This document shows positions 7,844 to 15,731 of a DNA stretch of 41,911 bases, in pieces. The notes beneath the pieces are model-generated. The model was not told where the DNA came from and made no database searches. It was given only the letters and a program-made list of their open reading frames with translations. A program made the translations under genes and the position numbers. The stretch comes from Acetomicrobium sp. UBA5826 (GTDB taxonomy: Bacteria; Synergistota; Synergistia; Synergistales; Acetomicrobiaceae), in assembly GCF_002433005.1 (NCBI RefSeq), contig NZ_DJHF01000008.1:1-41911 (forward strand), in the 5' to 3' direction. How positions within the stretch are numbered: the stretch's first letter is position 1; every line of letters begins with the position of its first letter.

Positions 7844-8888
7844 AGACGATTTAGCGAGCATCGTAACTAAAAATACGAATATTCCATGGAACGCTCGTAA
7901 TGTGGAAAGAGTTCTGTCGACTCTATTGGTGTCGAACAACTTTTGGGATATCGTTTCCTTCAGTTTTGAACCGCTGCCGGCTGTGGCGGCTGTCTTGAGG
8001 ACTTTGGCCGAGGAGGGTATCGTCTCCTTTTCCGAGCTTGGGGTTGAGCTGACCGATAGGGGGCAAAGATTTATAGAAAAGGAAAAGATATCCCCCCTTC
8101 ATTCTCACGCCTGTCCCCGTTGCGAAGGAAGAACAGTGGTTATGGACGAATTTAAAGAGGCCTTTGACAAGTTCGCGAAGATTCAGCTCGACAGGCCTGA
8201 AGCGATCAGAAAGTTCGATCAGGGATACGTGACGCCTGATACTACCTTCGCCCGCATAGCCCTTGCCGACAGCAGGGGCGACTTGAGGGGCAAGAGGGCT
8301 TTGGTATTGGGCGATGACGATCTCGTTGGCATAGCCCTGGGGCTTACAGGGGTGGTTGAAGATGTCGTGGTCTTGGAACTAGACGAGCGTATAATAGACT
8401 TCGAGCAAGGAGTGGCATCTCAATACAGTTTGCCTCTAAAGGCGTTAAAACATGACTTGAGGAAGCCTCTGCCCGAAGAGTTGTTGGGAAGTTTCGACGT
8501 TTTTTTCTGCGATCCCCCAGAGACGGTAGAGGCATTGGATGCTTTTGTGGGTCGGGGCGTAGTGGGGCTTAAGGGCCTTGGCGGTGCAGGCTATTTCGGT
8601 ATCACTCATGCCGAAAGCTCTTTTTACAAATGGCGCTTGCTCGAGATGGCTTTGCTGCAGAGAGGCTTGGTGATCAGCGATATAATCACTGATTTTAACG
8701 TATACATGAACTGGGAATACGTCGACGAGATGTTGGCCTGGGATTTGGCGCCGGTCAAGCAGCCTCCCCATCGTAATTGGTATAAGTCATCGATGATCAG
8801 AGTGGAGGTTGTGGAGAAGGTCGAAGTGCCCAACGAAGACCTTACTGATCGCGATATCTACAACGATCCGGAAAGTTCCACTACCTAG
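7836..8888 (+). CDS. bpsA: N4-bis(aminopropyl)spermidine synthase (branched-chain polyamine synthase), BpsA family
   Basis: BpsA adds two aminopropyl groups from decarboxylated SAM to one nitrogen of spermidine, giving branched polyamines that stabilise nucleic acids in thermophiles. The 350-residue protein has an N-terminal winged-helix-like part with CPRCEG near residue 93. A Rossmann core follows with FDQGYVTPDTTFAR, the family motif GDDDLVGIALGLTG near 170 and CDPPET near 224. The size fits the family. I chose GTG at 7836 because AGGGGAG lies six bases before it; it overlaps the mtaB stop by 8 bp. The assignment rests on recalled family motifs; the substrate is inferred. No spermidine synthase or SAM decarboxylase gene is in the window. 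Confidence 0.85.
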   Translation: MNKDDLASIVTKNTNIPWNARNVERVLSTLLVSNNFWDIVSFSFEPLPAVAAVLRTLAEEGIVSFSELGVELTDRGQRFIEKEKISPLHSHACPRCEGRTVVMDEFKEAFDKFAKIQLDRPEAIRKFDQGYVTPDTTFARIALADSRGDLRGKRALVLGDDDLVGIALGLTGVVEDVVVLELDERIIDFEQGVASQYSLPLKALKHDLRKPLPEELLGSFDVFFCDPPETVEALDAFVGRGVVGLKGLGGAGYFGITHAESSFYKWRLLEMALLQRGLVISDIITDFNVYMNWEYVDEMLAWDLAPVKQPPHRNWYKSSMIRVEVVEKVEVPNEDLTDRDIYNDPESSTT

Positions 8889-8920
8889 CAAGTTTTTCTC
8901 TGTTCGATGGAGGTGTCCCT

Positions 8921-9001
8921 TTGGAGGGTGTTATCTTAGGAATCGACCTTGGGACGAGGTATTCTATCATGGCCGTCGTTGACAAAACAGGCCGTCCCTA
9001 A
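8921..9001 (+). pseudogene. N-terminal stump of a second Hsp70-family gene
   Basis: A 26-codon frame starts with TTG at 8921, five bases after a strong ribosome binding site GGAGGTG (8909-8915), and ends at TAA 8999-9001. It reads GIDLGTRYSIMAVVDKTGRP after the first six residues. This is the phosphate-1 loop that opens the Hsp70/actin-type ATPase fold. It differs clearly at DNA and protein level from the dnaK in this window, so it is not a recent copy of it. Only about 80 bp remain before the HIT gene and I see no further Hsp70 sequence there. The simplest reading is a deleted Hsp70 paralogue with its translation start preserved; a functional 26-residue peptide is less likely. Confidence 0.7.
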
Positions 9002-9025
9002 GCGTTCGAGCCTGGGCAAATTGGG

Positions 9026-9054
9026 TTGTAGATAAGGGAAATGTAAGGTAAAAT
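9026..9054 (+). promoter_or_regulatory. Candidate promoter for the HIT-rpsU pair
   Basis: TTGTAG at 9026-9031 and TAAAAT at 9049-9054 are separated by 17 bp. The -10 is a 5/6 match, the -35 only 3/6. It lies between the Hsp70 stump and the HIT gene and would let HIT and rpsU be transcribed independently of the bpsA operon. Confidence 0.4.
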
Positions 9055-9081
9055 ATATCGAAAGATGCGGAGGAATGACGG

Positions 9082-9423
9082 GTGGCAGGTGAATGCGTTT
9101 TTTGTAAGATAGCGAGGGGCGAGATGAAAAGCGATGTGGTTTACGAGACGGCCGATGTCATGGCGATCAGGGACATAGCGCCGCAAGCGCCCCATCATTA
9201 TTTGATAATTCCTAAAATGCACATACCGACCTCTCAAGATGTCAGCGACCCTACCCTGTGGGCCAACTTAATGGATGCCATCACTTCGGTTGCATCCATG
9301 ATGGGTTTGAGTGAATTGGGGTACAGGGTTGTAATAAATTGTGGGAGCCAAGCGTATCAGAGCATATTTCATCTTCACCTCCATCTTCTATCAGGACGTA
9401 AATTCGGATGGCCCCCCGGGTAG
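9082..9423 (+). CDS. HIT family purine nucleoside phosphoramidase (HinT-like)
   Basis: HIT proteins of the Hint branch hydrolyse AMP-linked phosphoramidates in the cytoplasm. The 113-residue protein has the zinc-type CVFC at residues 5-8 and the catalytic triad HLHLHLL (His97, His99, His101). It ends in the usual GWPPG C-terminus, so it is full length. The start is GTG at 9082 after GCGGAGGA at 9067-9074. It lies 31 bp before rpsU, a pairing common in Firmicutes and relatives. The biological substrate is unknown. Confidence 0.93.
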   Translation: MAGECVFCKIARGEMKSDVVYETADVMAIRDIAPQAPHHYLIIPKMHIPTSQDVSDPTLWANLMDAITSVASMMGLSELGYRVVINCGSQAYQSIFHLHLHLLSGRKFGWPPG

Positions 9424-9454
9424 TTTTGTTTTGGTGGCGAAAGGGGGGATAAAG

Positions 9455-9628
9455 ATGACTACGGTTTACAGACGAGAAAACGAGTCCATAGATGATACTT
9501 TACGTCGCTTTAAAAAAGAAGTAAAAAAGGTTGGAGTTCTTCGAGATGCCAGGAAGCATGAGCATTACGAAAAGCCCAGCGAAATCAGGAAGAAAAAGAA
9601 GTCAAGCCCCAAAAGACGCAGGCCATAA
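9455..9628 (+). CDS. rpsU: 30S ribosomal protein S21
   Basis: S21 is a small basic protein of the 30S platform that helps mRNA binding at initiation. The 57-residue protein has the usual start TTVYRRENESIDDTLRRFKK and a very basic C-terminal tail rich in Lys and Arg. The frame is open from 9341, but that part overlaps the HIT gene. The ATG at 9455, preceded by the G-run at 9443-9448, gives the normal S21 N-terminus. A strong terminator follows 34 bp downstream. Confidence 0.96.
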   Translation: MTTVYRRENESIDDTLRRFKKEVKKVGVLRDARKHEHYEKPSEIRKKKKSSPKRRRP

Positions 9629-9662
9629 GTTCTGATTAAGTTAAGCATTGAATAAAATCAAA

Positions 9663-9706
9663 AAAATCAAAAGAGGAAGGCCTAATTGCCTTCCTCTTTT
9701 GATTTT
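9663..9706 (+). terminator. Intrinsic terminator after rpsU
   Basis: A perfect 16-bp stem has its arms at 9666-9681 and 9688-9703 (core AAAAGAGGAAGGC / GCCTTCCTCTTTT) and a CTAATT loop. Three further A:T pairs extend it at the base. The A-rich left side and T-rich right side allow it to work in both directions, but no gene converges on it here. Confidence 0.93.
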
Positions 9707-9823
9707 ATCTCATAGGAAGCAGTGATTGCTCCCCACTTTGTTCTTTAAAAGATGATGCAAATAGACCAAGCCTTAGGGGCAATTTTGATCTTCCAGACCT
9801 CGTAGTTTTTTAAAAAAACCATT

Positions 9824-9870
9824 ACACTATATATAGAGATATTCAATAATATAAACCATATAGGTAGGGT
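9824..9870 (+). promoter_or_regulatory. Tandem NrdR boxes upstream of nrdR-nrdD-nrdG
   Basis: Box 1 at 9824-9839, ACACTATATATAGAGA, matches the recalled NrdR consensus ACACwATATATwGTGT at 14 of 16 positions. Box 2 at 9855-9870, ACCATATAGGTAGGGT, matches at 11 of 16. Their starts are 31 bp apart (15-bp gap), about three helical turns, which is the paired spacing known for NrdR sites. Box 1 overlaps TATATA sequences that could serve as a -10, and an A/T palindrome (9805-9819) sits just upstream. Box 2 also covers the ribosome binding site of nrdR. Repression of the operon by its own first gene is the expected outcome. Confidence 0.75.
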
Positions 9871-9876
9871 GTCTCG

Positions 9877-10356
9877 ATGCGTTGTCCTAAATGCAACTAT
9901 GAAGACAGCAGGGTCATAGAGACTAGATCGGTAGAAAATGGCGGGGTTATACGGAGAAGAAGGGAGTGCCCTGGTTGCGGGAATCGCTTTACCACTTACG
10001 AAAGGGTCGAGAAGAATAAAGTGCTTCTGGTGGTGAAGAAGGACGGTCGAAGGGAGGTTTTCGACAAACAAAAGGTTTTAAGGGGCATGGTGCGCGCCTG
10101 CGAGAAACTTCCCGTTTCGCTCGAAACGCTGGAAAACGCCGCTTCGTCAATAGAAGAAGAGCTTTTCGGCATGGGCGTCGGTGAGGTGCCGAGCTCCTTG
10201 ATTGGCGATATGGTTGCCAATTCTCTAAAAGAAATCGATCATGTTGCTTACGTCAGGTTTGCCTCCGTGTACCGCGAGTTTACCGATCTGCAAAATTTTA
10301 TCGAGGAGATATCTAAGCTTTTGGGAAAAGAAGGAGGAGGGAAAGATAGACGATGA
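9877..10356 (+). CDS. nrdR: Transcriptional regulator NrdR
   Basis: NrdR represses ribonucleotide reductase genes in response to dATP/ATP. The 159-residue protein has the N-terminal zinc ribbon with Cys3, Cys6, Cys31 and Cys34 (RCPKC, ECPGC), the basic VIRRRRECPGC region and FTTYERVE. The ATP-cone domain (about 49-139) follows. Length and layout match the family. It is the first gene of the anaerobic reductase operon, behind two NrdR boxes, and its stop overlaps the nrdD start (ATGA). Autoregulation is therefore likely. Confidence 0.97.
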   Translation: MRCPKCNYEDSRVIETRSVENGGVIRRRRECPGCGNRFTTYERVEKNKVLLVVKKDGRREVFDKQKVLRGMVRACEKLPVSLETLENAASSIEEELFGMGVGEVPSSLIGDMVANSLKEIDHVAYVRFASVYREFTDLQNFIEEISKLLGKEGGGKDRR

Positions 10357-12476
10357 CTTTAATCGTTAGGTCAGATCATAGCAGGAACATAGGATACGGA
10401 AAGCAGCAATTTCTCTTCGATCAGGGGGAGTCTACCGATTTAGCTTTGATGGTAGAGACTCATTCCAAGGACGAGAGATGCCTCTGGGATGCTGCCAGGA
10501 TAAGGGACGCACTTATCAGGGAGGCGGGTGTAGATCCGGACACAGCTACTGCCATAGCGGCGGAGATAGAAGAAGAGGTCTTGCGTTGCGGCAAGGATAA
10601 GCTTAATACCTCGATCATAAGGGAGATGGCAAATGTAAAGCTCTTCCAAAGGGGATTGGACGTTTCCTTGGTTGATCATTCGAGGGTTGGGATACCCATT
10701 TACGATCTGGAGGCCATGATGTTTTCTCCAAACAAAGAAAACAGCAACACCGCCTATAACCCCGAGTCCATAAACCTGACCATTGCCGAAAGGATAATAA
10801 AGGATTACGCCCTTAGCAAGCTCTTTTCTTCGGACGTGGCGTCAGCTCATTTGGCCGGAGATATTCATCTTCATGATCTTGGGATGGTGATAAGGCCTTA
10901 CTGTAGCGGGCAAAGTCCTGCCTACGTTGCCAAGTTCGGATTGAACCTTCCCTCTATAACGAGCGTTTCTTCGCCGGCAAAACACCCCGACGTTTTTCTG
11001 GCACATATTTTGAAAATGACGTCGGTACTGCAAAACAACTTCGCCGGTGCCATTGGCTGGGATGCCATGAATATGTTTTTCGCTCCCTACCTTGAGGGGT
11101 TGAGCGACGAGGATATACGACAGCTCGCTCAGATGTTGATATTCGAGTTTAATCAGCTGGCAGGCGGGAGGGGCGGACAGGTTGCCTTTACCGACATCAA
11201 TCTGTACTACGAAACGCCTAAGCACTTCCGCGATGTGCCTGCCATTGGGCCTGGGGGAGAGTATACTGGAAAGACCTATGGCGACTACGCCTCCCTTTCC
11301 AAGCGCTTTTTGAAGGCTTTATTTGAAGTTTATCTGGAAGGGGACAGTCGGGGGCAGCCTTTCTTTTTCCCAAAACCCCTTCTCCACATCACGGACGCAT
11401 TTTTCGAGGAAGAGGGATGGGAGGAGATGTTAGAGCTAGCCTCTCTTGTAGCCGCAGAGAAGGGAAATACCTATTTCGTGTTTGATCGGGGAGGGGTTAC
11501 GAAGCTTAGCGAATGTTGTCGTTTATCCTTTGAACTTACCGAGGAGGATTTGCTGGAAGCCAAGACCCCCTGGAGGATGCGATATTCGGCATTGCAGAAC
11601 GTTACCATAAACCTGCCCCGCATCGCCTACCGGTCTCAAGGAGACACGAGGACCTTCTTTGGTTTATTAGAGGAGTTTATGGAGCTTGCCCTAAAGGCAC
11701 ACGTCCAAAAGAGAAACTTCATCAAGAATTTGCTCGATTTAAAGGATAAAGGTCCTTTGTCGCTTTTGAGCGTGGCCTACGATGGCGAGAGCTATTTGAG
11801 GATGGAAAAGGCAAGCCACTTGATCGGATTGCTTGGGCTTAACGAGACGGTACAGGTCTTGGCGGGTAAACAGCTTCACGAAGGCAAGACGGCAGAAGAA
11901 TTGGGCCTTGCCATAGTTAAATTTATGGAGCTTAAATGTCAGGAGTTGACCGAAAGGGCAGGTTTTAAGGTGGTGCTTGAGCAGACTCCGGCCGAAAGCA
12001 CGGCCCACAGATTTGCCAGACTCGATCTAAAAGAATTCCCAGCGGCCAGGGAAGTGGTAAAGGGTAACCTGGAAACCAACGAGGTCTTTTACACCAACAG
12101 TACGCACATTCCTTATGATGCTCCCGTTGATCCCATAGACAGGGTCGTGAAGGAAGGTCGTTTCCATCCCCTGATCAAGGCCGGCGCTATAACACATGTG
12201 TGGATGGGAGAGCATAAACCCGACGAACGAGCGTTGGCGTCCTTTGTGCGCAAAATTTATGAGCATTCTGAAAATGCCCAGGTGACCTTTAGTCCCGAGT
12301 TCACCATATGTAACGACTGCGGCAAAGTGGGGCGAGGCTTGCAATCATCTTGTGTCAGATGCCAGTCCTCTAATGTGGACGGCGTGACTAGGATAACGGG
12401 GTACTTTACTAAGATATCTTCCTGGAATGCCGGCAAAAGGGCCGAGCTGGCGGGGAGGAAGAGATGGGCAATATAG
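10353..12476 (+). CDS. nrdD: Anaerobic (class III) ribonucleoside-triphosphate reductase NrdD
   Basis: NrdD reduces NTPs to dNTPs without oxygen, using a glycyl radical made by NrdG. The 707-residue protein has an N-terminal ATP-cone (about 30-115) for allosteric control. The catalytic barrel includes HLHDLGM, LQNNFAGAIGWDAMN and LSECCRL. The C-terminus carries a zinc site (CNDCG, CVRCQ) and the glycyl-radical region RITGYFTKISSWNAGKR. That form of the radical loop resembles the Thermotoga/archaeal-type enzymes rather than the E. coli type. The ATG at 10353 overlaps the nrdR stop, and the end overlaps nrdG by 13 bp. Repression by NrdR is likely. Confidence 0.96.
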   Translation: MTLIVRSDHSRNIGYGKQQFLFDQGESTDLALMVETHSKDERCLWDAARIRDALIREAGVDPDTATAIAAEIEEEVLRCGKDKLNTSIIREMANVKLFQRGLDVSLVDHSRVGIPIYDLEAMMFSPNKENSNTAYNPESINLTIAERIIKDYALSKLFSSDVASAHLAGDIHLHDLGMVIRPYCSGQSPAYVAKFGLNLPSITSVSSPAKHPDVFLAHILKMTSVLQNNFAGAIGWDAMNMFFAPYLEGLSDEDIRQLAQMLIFEFNQLAGGRGGQVAFTDINLYYETPKHFRDVPAIGPGGEYTGKTYGDYASLSKRFLKALFEVYLEGDSRGQPFFFPKPLLHITDAFFEEEGWEEMLELASLVAAEKGNTYFVFDRGGVTKLSECCRLSFELTEEDLLEAKTPWRMRYSALQNVTINLPRIAYRSQGDTRTFFGLLEEFMELALKAHVQKRNFIKNLLDLKDKGPLSLLSVAYDGESYLRMEKASHLIGLLGLNETVQVLAGKQLHEGKTAEELGLAIVKFMELKCQELTERAGFKVVLEQTPAESTAHRFARLDLKEFPAAREVVKGNLETNEVFYTNSTHIPYDAPVDPIDRVVKEGRFHPLIKAGAITHVWMGEHKPDERALASFVRKIYEHSENAQVTFSPEFTICNDCGKVGRGLQSSCVRCQSSNVDGVTRITGYFTKISSWNAGKRAELAGRKRWAI

Positions 12477-13141
12477 GTGAAATAGGGAACTATATCCCCT
12501 CATCTTTCATAGATTGGAATAGCCGCGTGTCGGCTGTCATTTTTCTGACGGGATGTAATTTCAGGTGTCCTTTTTGTCATAATGGCCTTCTGGTAAATGA
12601 GCAAGTGCCAGCTTTAAACGACATAAAAGTCATCGAGCACATAAAGTCTAGGAGAAGTTTTTTAGATGGAGTTGTGATTAGCGGCGGCGAACCGACTCTT
12701 GATATTAAAAGATTAAAGAAGATATTGTTTCAATTGAAAGAAGTAGGGTTGCCCGTAAAGCTAGATACTAATGGCAGTAACCCTCTTGCCTTGGAGATGC
12801 TGATATCGGAAGGGTTGATCGATGCAGTTGCCATGGACATTAAGGGGCCATGGGAAAAGTACGATATGCTGTGCGGTTGTATTGTTGACAAAGAATCTAT
12901 AAAAAGATCGATCGATCTGCTCATTCCATCTGAAATCGAAGTGGAGTTTCGCACCACCTTCGTGCCCGCTCTCATGGACTACGAGGATCTTTTTAAGATA
13001 GAAAGCTTCTTACGCGGCAAGGCTCCGTGGATCATGCAATGCTTTAAACCGGAAAACGCCATGGACGAGGCTTTGAGAAATACCAAGGGGCCTTCGCGTG
13101 AAATTTTGCGCGAAAAGTTTCCCGGTGCTATCATTAGATAG
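12464..13141 (+). CDS. nrdG: Anaerobic ribonucleotide reductase activating protein NrdG
   Basis: NrdG is the radical SAM enzyme that puts the glycyl radical on NrdD. The 225-residue protein has CNFRCPFC (Cys31, Cys35, Cys38) for the 4Fe-4S cluster, VVISGGEPTL (the GGE motif that binds SAM) near residue 70 and VKLDTNGSNP. It starts with ATG at 12464 inside the end of nrdD. The length and the GNYIPSSFIDWNS N-terminus resemble the pyruvate-formate-lyase-activase-like NrdG found with Thermotoga-type NrdD. The neighbour fixes the function. Confidence 0.94.
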   Translation: MGNIGEIGNYIPSSFIDWNSRVSAVIFLTGCNFRCPFCHNGLLVNEQVPALNDIKVIEHIKSRRSFLDGVVISGGEPTLDIKRLKKILFQLKEVGLPVKLDTNGSNPLALEMLISEGLIDAVAMDIKGPWEKYDMLCGCIVDKESIKRSIDLLIPSEIEVEFRTTFVPALMDYEDLFKIESFLRGKAPWIMQCFKPENAMDEALRNTKGPSREILREKFPGAIIR

Positions 13142-13173
13142 AAAACAACAATCTCAAGGAGGGGTTCGAAAGC

Positions 13174-14364
13174 ATGGCTTCCAATTCAAATAAGATGAGT
13201 TTTGTGACGGAGGAGCTAAAGCGCCTTAAAAACGAAGGGCTGTATGTGAATATCAGGGTAATAGAAAGCCCTCAGGGACCTTGGGTTCAGATTGAGGGAA
13301 GACGGGTTTTAAATTTGTGTTCCAACAACTATCTGGGACTTTGCAACGACCCCAGGTTATGTGCGAAGGCAAAGGAATACATAGATAAGTACGGAGTGGG
13401 TCCCGGAGCTGTTCGTACGATAGCAGGTACCATGTCGATACATGTAGAGCTGGAGAAAAAGCTAGCCGCCTTTAAAGGTGCAGAAGCAGCCCTTGTGGTC
13501 CAATCCGGTTTTTGTGCCAACCTTTCGGCCATTCCTCCTCTCGTGGGAAAGGGCGATTTGATCTTCAGCGATGAACTGAATCACGCCTCCATAATAGATG
13601 GTTGCAGGCTCAGCAGGGCCGAGATCATCCGATATTCTCACTGCGATATGAGGGATCTTGAGGCGAAGTTAAAGGAGTATGCCGATAGAGATTGCCGCAA
13701 GCTGGTCGTAACCGACGGTGTCTTCTCCATGGATGGTGACATAGCTCCGCTTCCTGAGATTGTCGAGGTTGCAGAAAAATACGGAGCCATGGTAATGGTC
13801 GATGATGCTCATGGCGAAGGGGTTTTGGGACGTGGAGGCAGAGGTATTGTCGATCATTTCGGCCTTGGTGACAGAGTTGACGTGGAAGTGGGCACCCTCT
13901 CCAAGGCCTTTGGGGTCGTGGGGGGATTTGTGGCGGGAAGCAAGGAGCTTGTAGAGTATCTGCGTCAAAAGGCTCGTCCAAACCTTTTCAGCAGTGCTCT
14001 TACCGTTCCCGATGTTGCTGCCAACATTGCGGCCGTTGACATCTTGGAGAAAAGCGACGATCTGGTAAAGAGGCTTTGGGAGAATGGCGACTACCTCAAG
14101 ACGTCTTTAAAGGAAAAAGGTTTTGATGTGGGCAGATCCCAGACACCCATCACTCCTGTCATGATAGGTGATGCAAGTAAGGCAAAGGAGTTCAGCCTTA
14201 GACTCTTTGAGGAAGGCATCTTTATACAGTCTATTGCCTTTCCGACCGTTCCCGTCGGGACGGCGAGGCTCAGAGCCATGGTCTCTGCTGCTCATACAAG
14301 AGAAGACTTGGATTTTGCCGTAGATAAGTTCGCGAAAGTCGGAAAGGCGCTGGGCATAATTTAA
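13174..14364 (+). CDS. kbl: Glycine C-acetyltransferase-like alpha-oxoamine synthase
   Basis: This is a PLP enzyme of the alpha-oxoamine synthase family. In Kbl it converts 2-amino-3-oxobutyrate and CoA to glycine and acetyl-CoA, the second step of threonine breakdown. The 396-residue protein has the PLP lysine in GTLSKAFG (Lys244, as in E. coli Kbl), VDDAHGEGVLG near 209 and LCSNNYLGL near 48. The ATG at 13174 follows AGGAGGGG with a 9-base gap. It lies 32 bp after nrdG and is probably in the nrdR operon; a terminator follows it. No threonine dehydrogenase or biotin gene is nearby, so 8-amino-7-oxononanoate synthase remains possible. Confidence 0.83.
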   Translation: MASNSNKMSFVTEELKRLKNEGLYVNIRVIESPQGPWVQIEGRRVLNLCSNNYLGLCNDPRLCAKAKEYIDKYGVGPGAVRTIAGTMSIHVELEKKLAAFKGAEAALVVQSGFCANLSAIPPLVGKGDLIFSDELNHASIIDGCRLSRAEIIRYSHCDMRDLEAKLKEYADRDCRKLVVTDGVFSMDGDIAPLPEIVEVAEKYGAMVMVDDAHGEGVLGRGGRGIVDHFGLGDRVDVEVGTLSKAFGVVGGFVAGSKELVEYLRQKARPNLFSSALTVPDVAANIAAVDILEKSDDLVKRLWENGDYLKTSLKEKGFDVGRSQTPITPVMIGDASKAKEFSLRLFEEGIFIQSIAFPTVPVGTARLRAMVSAAHTREDLDFAVDKFAKVGKALGII

Positions 14365-14393
14365 ATTCCTTCAAAACCGTTTTAAACTCGTAA

Positions 14394-14437
14394 CAAAAGG
14401 GGCCTTCGCATGAAAGAGAAGGCCCCTTTTGATTTTT
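14394..14437 (+). terminator. Intrinsic terminator after kbl
   Basis: A 14-bp perfect stem pairs 14394-14407 with 14418-14431 (core AAAAGGGGCCTTC / GAAGGCCCCTTTT), has a 10-base loop, and is followed by a T-run at 14433-14437. It separates the nrdR-nrdD-nrdG-kbl unit from the liv operon. Confidence 0.93.
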
Positions 14438-14463
14438 ACCTCCTCGAATAGCAGAGATATTAC

Positions 14464-14492
14464 TTTCCCTGGGTTGTATTTTTGTATATAAT
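14464..14492 (+). promoter_or_regulatory. Candidate promoter of the liv operon
   Basis: A perfect -10 hexamer TATAAT lies at 14487-14492. The best-placed -35, TTTCCC at 14464-14469 with a 17-bp spacer, matches only 3 of 6. The site lies between the kbl terminator and livJ, where a promoter is needed. The weak -35 would fit an activated promoter. Confidence 0.5.
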
Positions 14493-14550
14493 TATGATGT
14501 TTGCGAATGTTTTTTGAGTTTACATTTTAACAGTTGGAGGAGGGGTTTAG

Positions 14551-15693
14551 ATGAAAGGCGTTGGGCGTATTTTAGTTGCAGGCTTGATTTTGCTTTTGTT
14601 GGGAACGGGTGCCTATGCCGCAGAAGATGTCATCAAAATCGGAGTATATGAGCCTTTGACGGGTCAAAATGCCTTTGGTGGTCAGCTCACTGTTGAGGGT
14701 ATTCAGCTCGCCCACGAACAGGCCCCGGAGGTATTGGGCAAGAAGGTTGAGCTCGTCATCGTGGACAACAAGTCCGACAAGGTTGAAGCCGCTAATGCCG
14801 TTAAAAGGCTCATCGAGAGGGATAAGGTCGTGGCTATAATCGGTAGCTACGGTTCTTCTCTCAGCATGGCCGGAGGTGAGGTTTCCGAGCAATATGGTAT
14901 ACCATGTATCACCGATTCGGCTACGAATCCCTTGGTAACCCAGGGCAAGAAATATTATTTCCGCATGTGTTTTATCGATCCCTTTCAAGGGTCGGCTGCG
15001 GCCAAATACGCTTACGAGCAGCTGGGTGTCAGGAAGGCAGCCATACTAAAGGACGTTGCCCAGGACTATTGCGTTGGCCTTGCGGCCTTCTTTAGGAGGG
15101 CTTTCTTGGACCTTGGCGGCGAGGTGGTAGCCGATCTTAACTATCAATCGGGAGACCAGGACTTCACTGCCCAGCTTACAGAGATAATAAGCAAAGGGCC
15201 GGAGCTTCTTTACATACCTTCCTACTTTGCCGAGGGTGCCATAATAATGAAACAGGCAAGAGAACTTGGCGGAAACTTCCATATCATGGGCGGGGATGCC
15301 ATGGACAACCCCGACATGATAAAGATTGGCGGAGAAGCCGTCGAGGGATTCATATATACGACTTTCCCCTATGCTCCGGAAATGCCCGACATGAATCCAA
15401 TAGCCCAGGAATTTACCAAGGCCTTCAGGGAAAAGTTCAAAAAGGAACCAAATGCCAATGCGGCATTAGGGTATGATTGCTATATGCTGTTAATAGATTG
15501 CATACAAAGGGCCGGTAAGGCAGACCCAGATGCAATCAGAGATCAGCTCGAAATGACAAAGGATTGGGTGGGCGTTACGGGTTCAACGACGATCGACGAA
15601 AGTCACAATGCCATAAAGGCTGTCGGAATAAAGATGGTAAAGGATGGGCAGCAAGTTTACGTCGCGACAGTTCAGCCCGAAGGCAGCAAGTAA
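14551..15693 (+). CDS. livJ: Branched-chain amino acid ABC transporter, substrate-binding protein
   Basis: This is the periplasmic binding protein that delivers branched-chain or related amino acids to LivHMGF. The 380-residue protein has a Sec signal peptide (about 1-23, cleavage after AYA), then the type I periplasmic-binding fold starting IKIGVYEPLTGQNAFGG. A lipobox is absent, so the protein is probably soluble in the periplasm or processed by a general signal peptidase. The ATG at 14551 follows a GGAGGAGGGG ribosome binding site. A terminator-like hairpin lies between it and livH. The amino acid bound cannot be read from the sequence. Confidence 0.95.
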   Translation: MKGVGRILVAGLILLLLGTGAYAAEDVIKIGVYEPLTGQNAFGGQLTVEGIQLAHEQAPEVLGKKVELVIVDNKSDKVEAANAVKRLIERDKVVAIIGSYGSSLSMAGGEVSEQYGIPCITDSATNPLVTQGKKYYFRMCFIDPFQGSAAAKYAYEQLGVRKAAILKDVAQDYCVGLAAFFRRAFLDLGGEVVADLNYQSGDQDFTAQLTEIISKGPELLYIPSYFAEGAIIMKQARELGGNFHIMGGDAMDNPDMIKIGGEAVEGFIYTTFPYAPEMPDMNPIAQEFTKAFREKFKKEPNANAALGYDCYMLLIDCIQRAGKADPDAIRDQLEMTKDWVGVTGSTTIDESHNAIKAVGIKMVKDGQQVYVATVQPEGSK

Positions 15694-15731
15694 AAGGGGA
15701 AGCTCTTTTTAAGGTGTGGTGATAATTGAGC

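Noticed and set aside
9341..9454. Longer N-terminus for S21 starting in the HIT gene
   Set aside because: The extra 38 residues overlap HIT coding sequence and are unlike S21; the ATG at 9455 has its own ribosome binding site.
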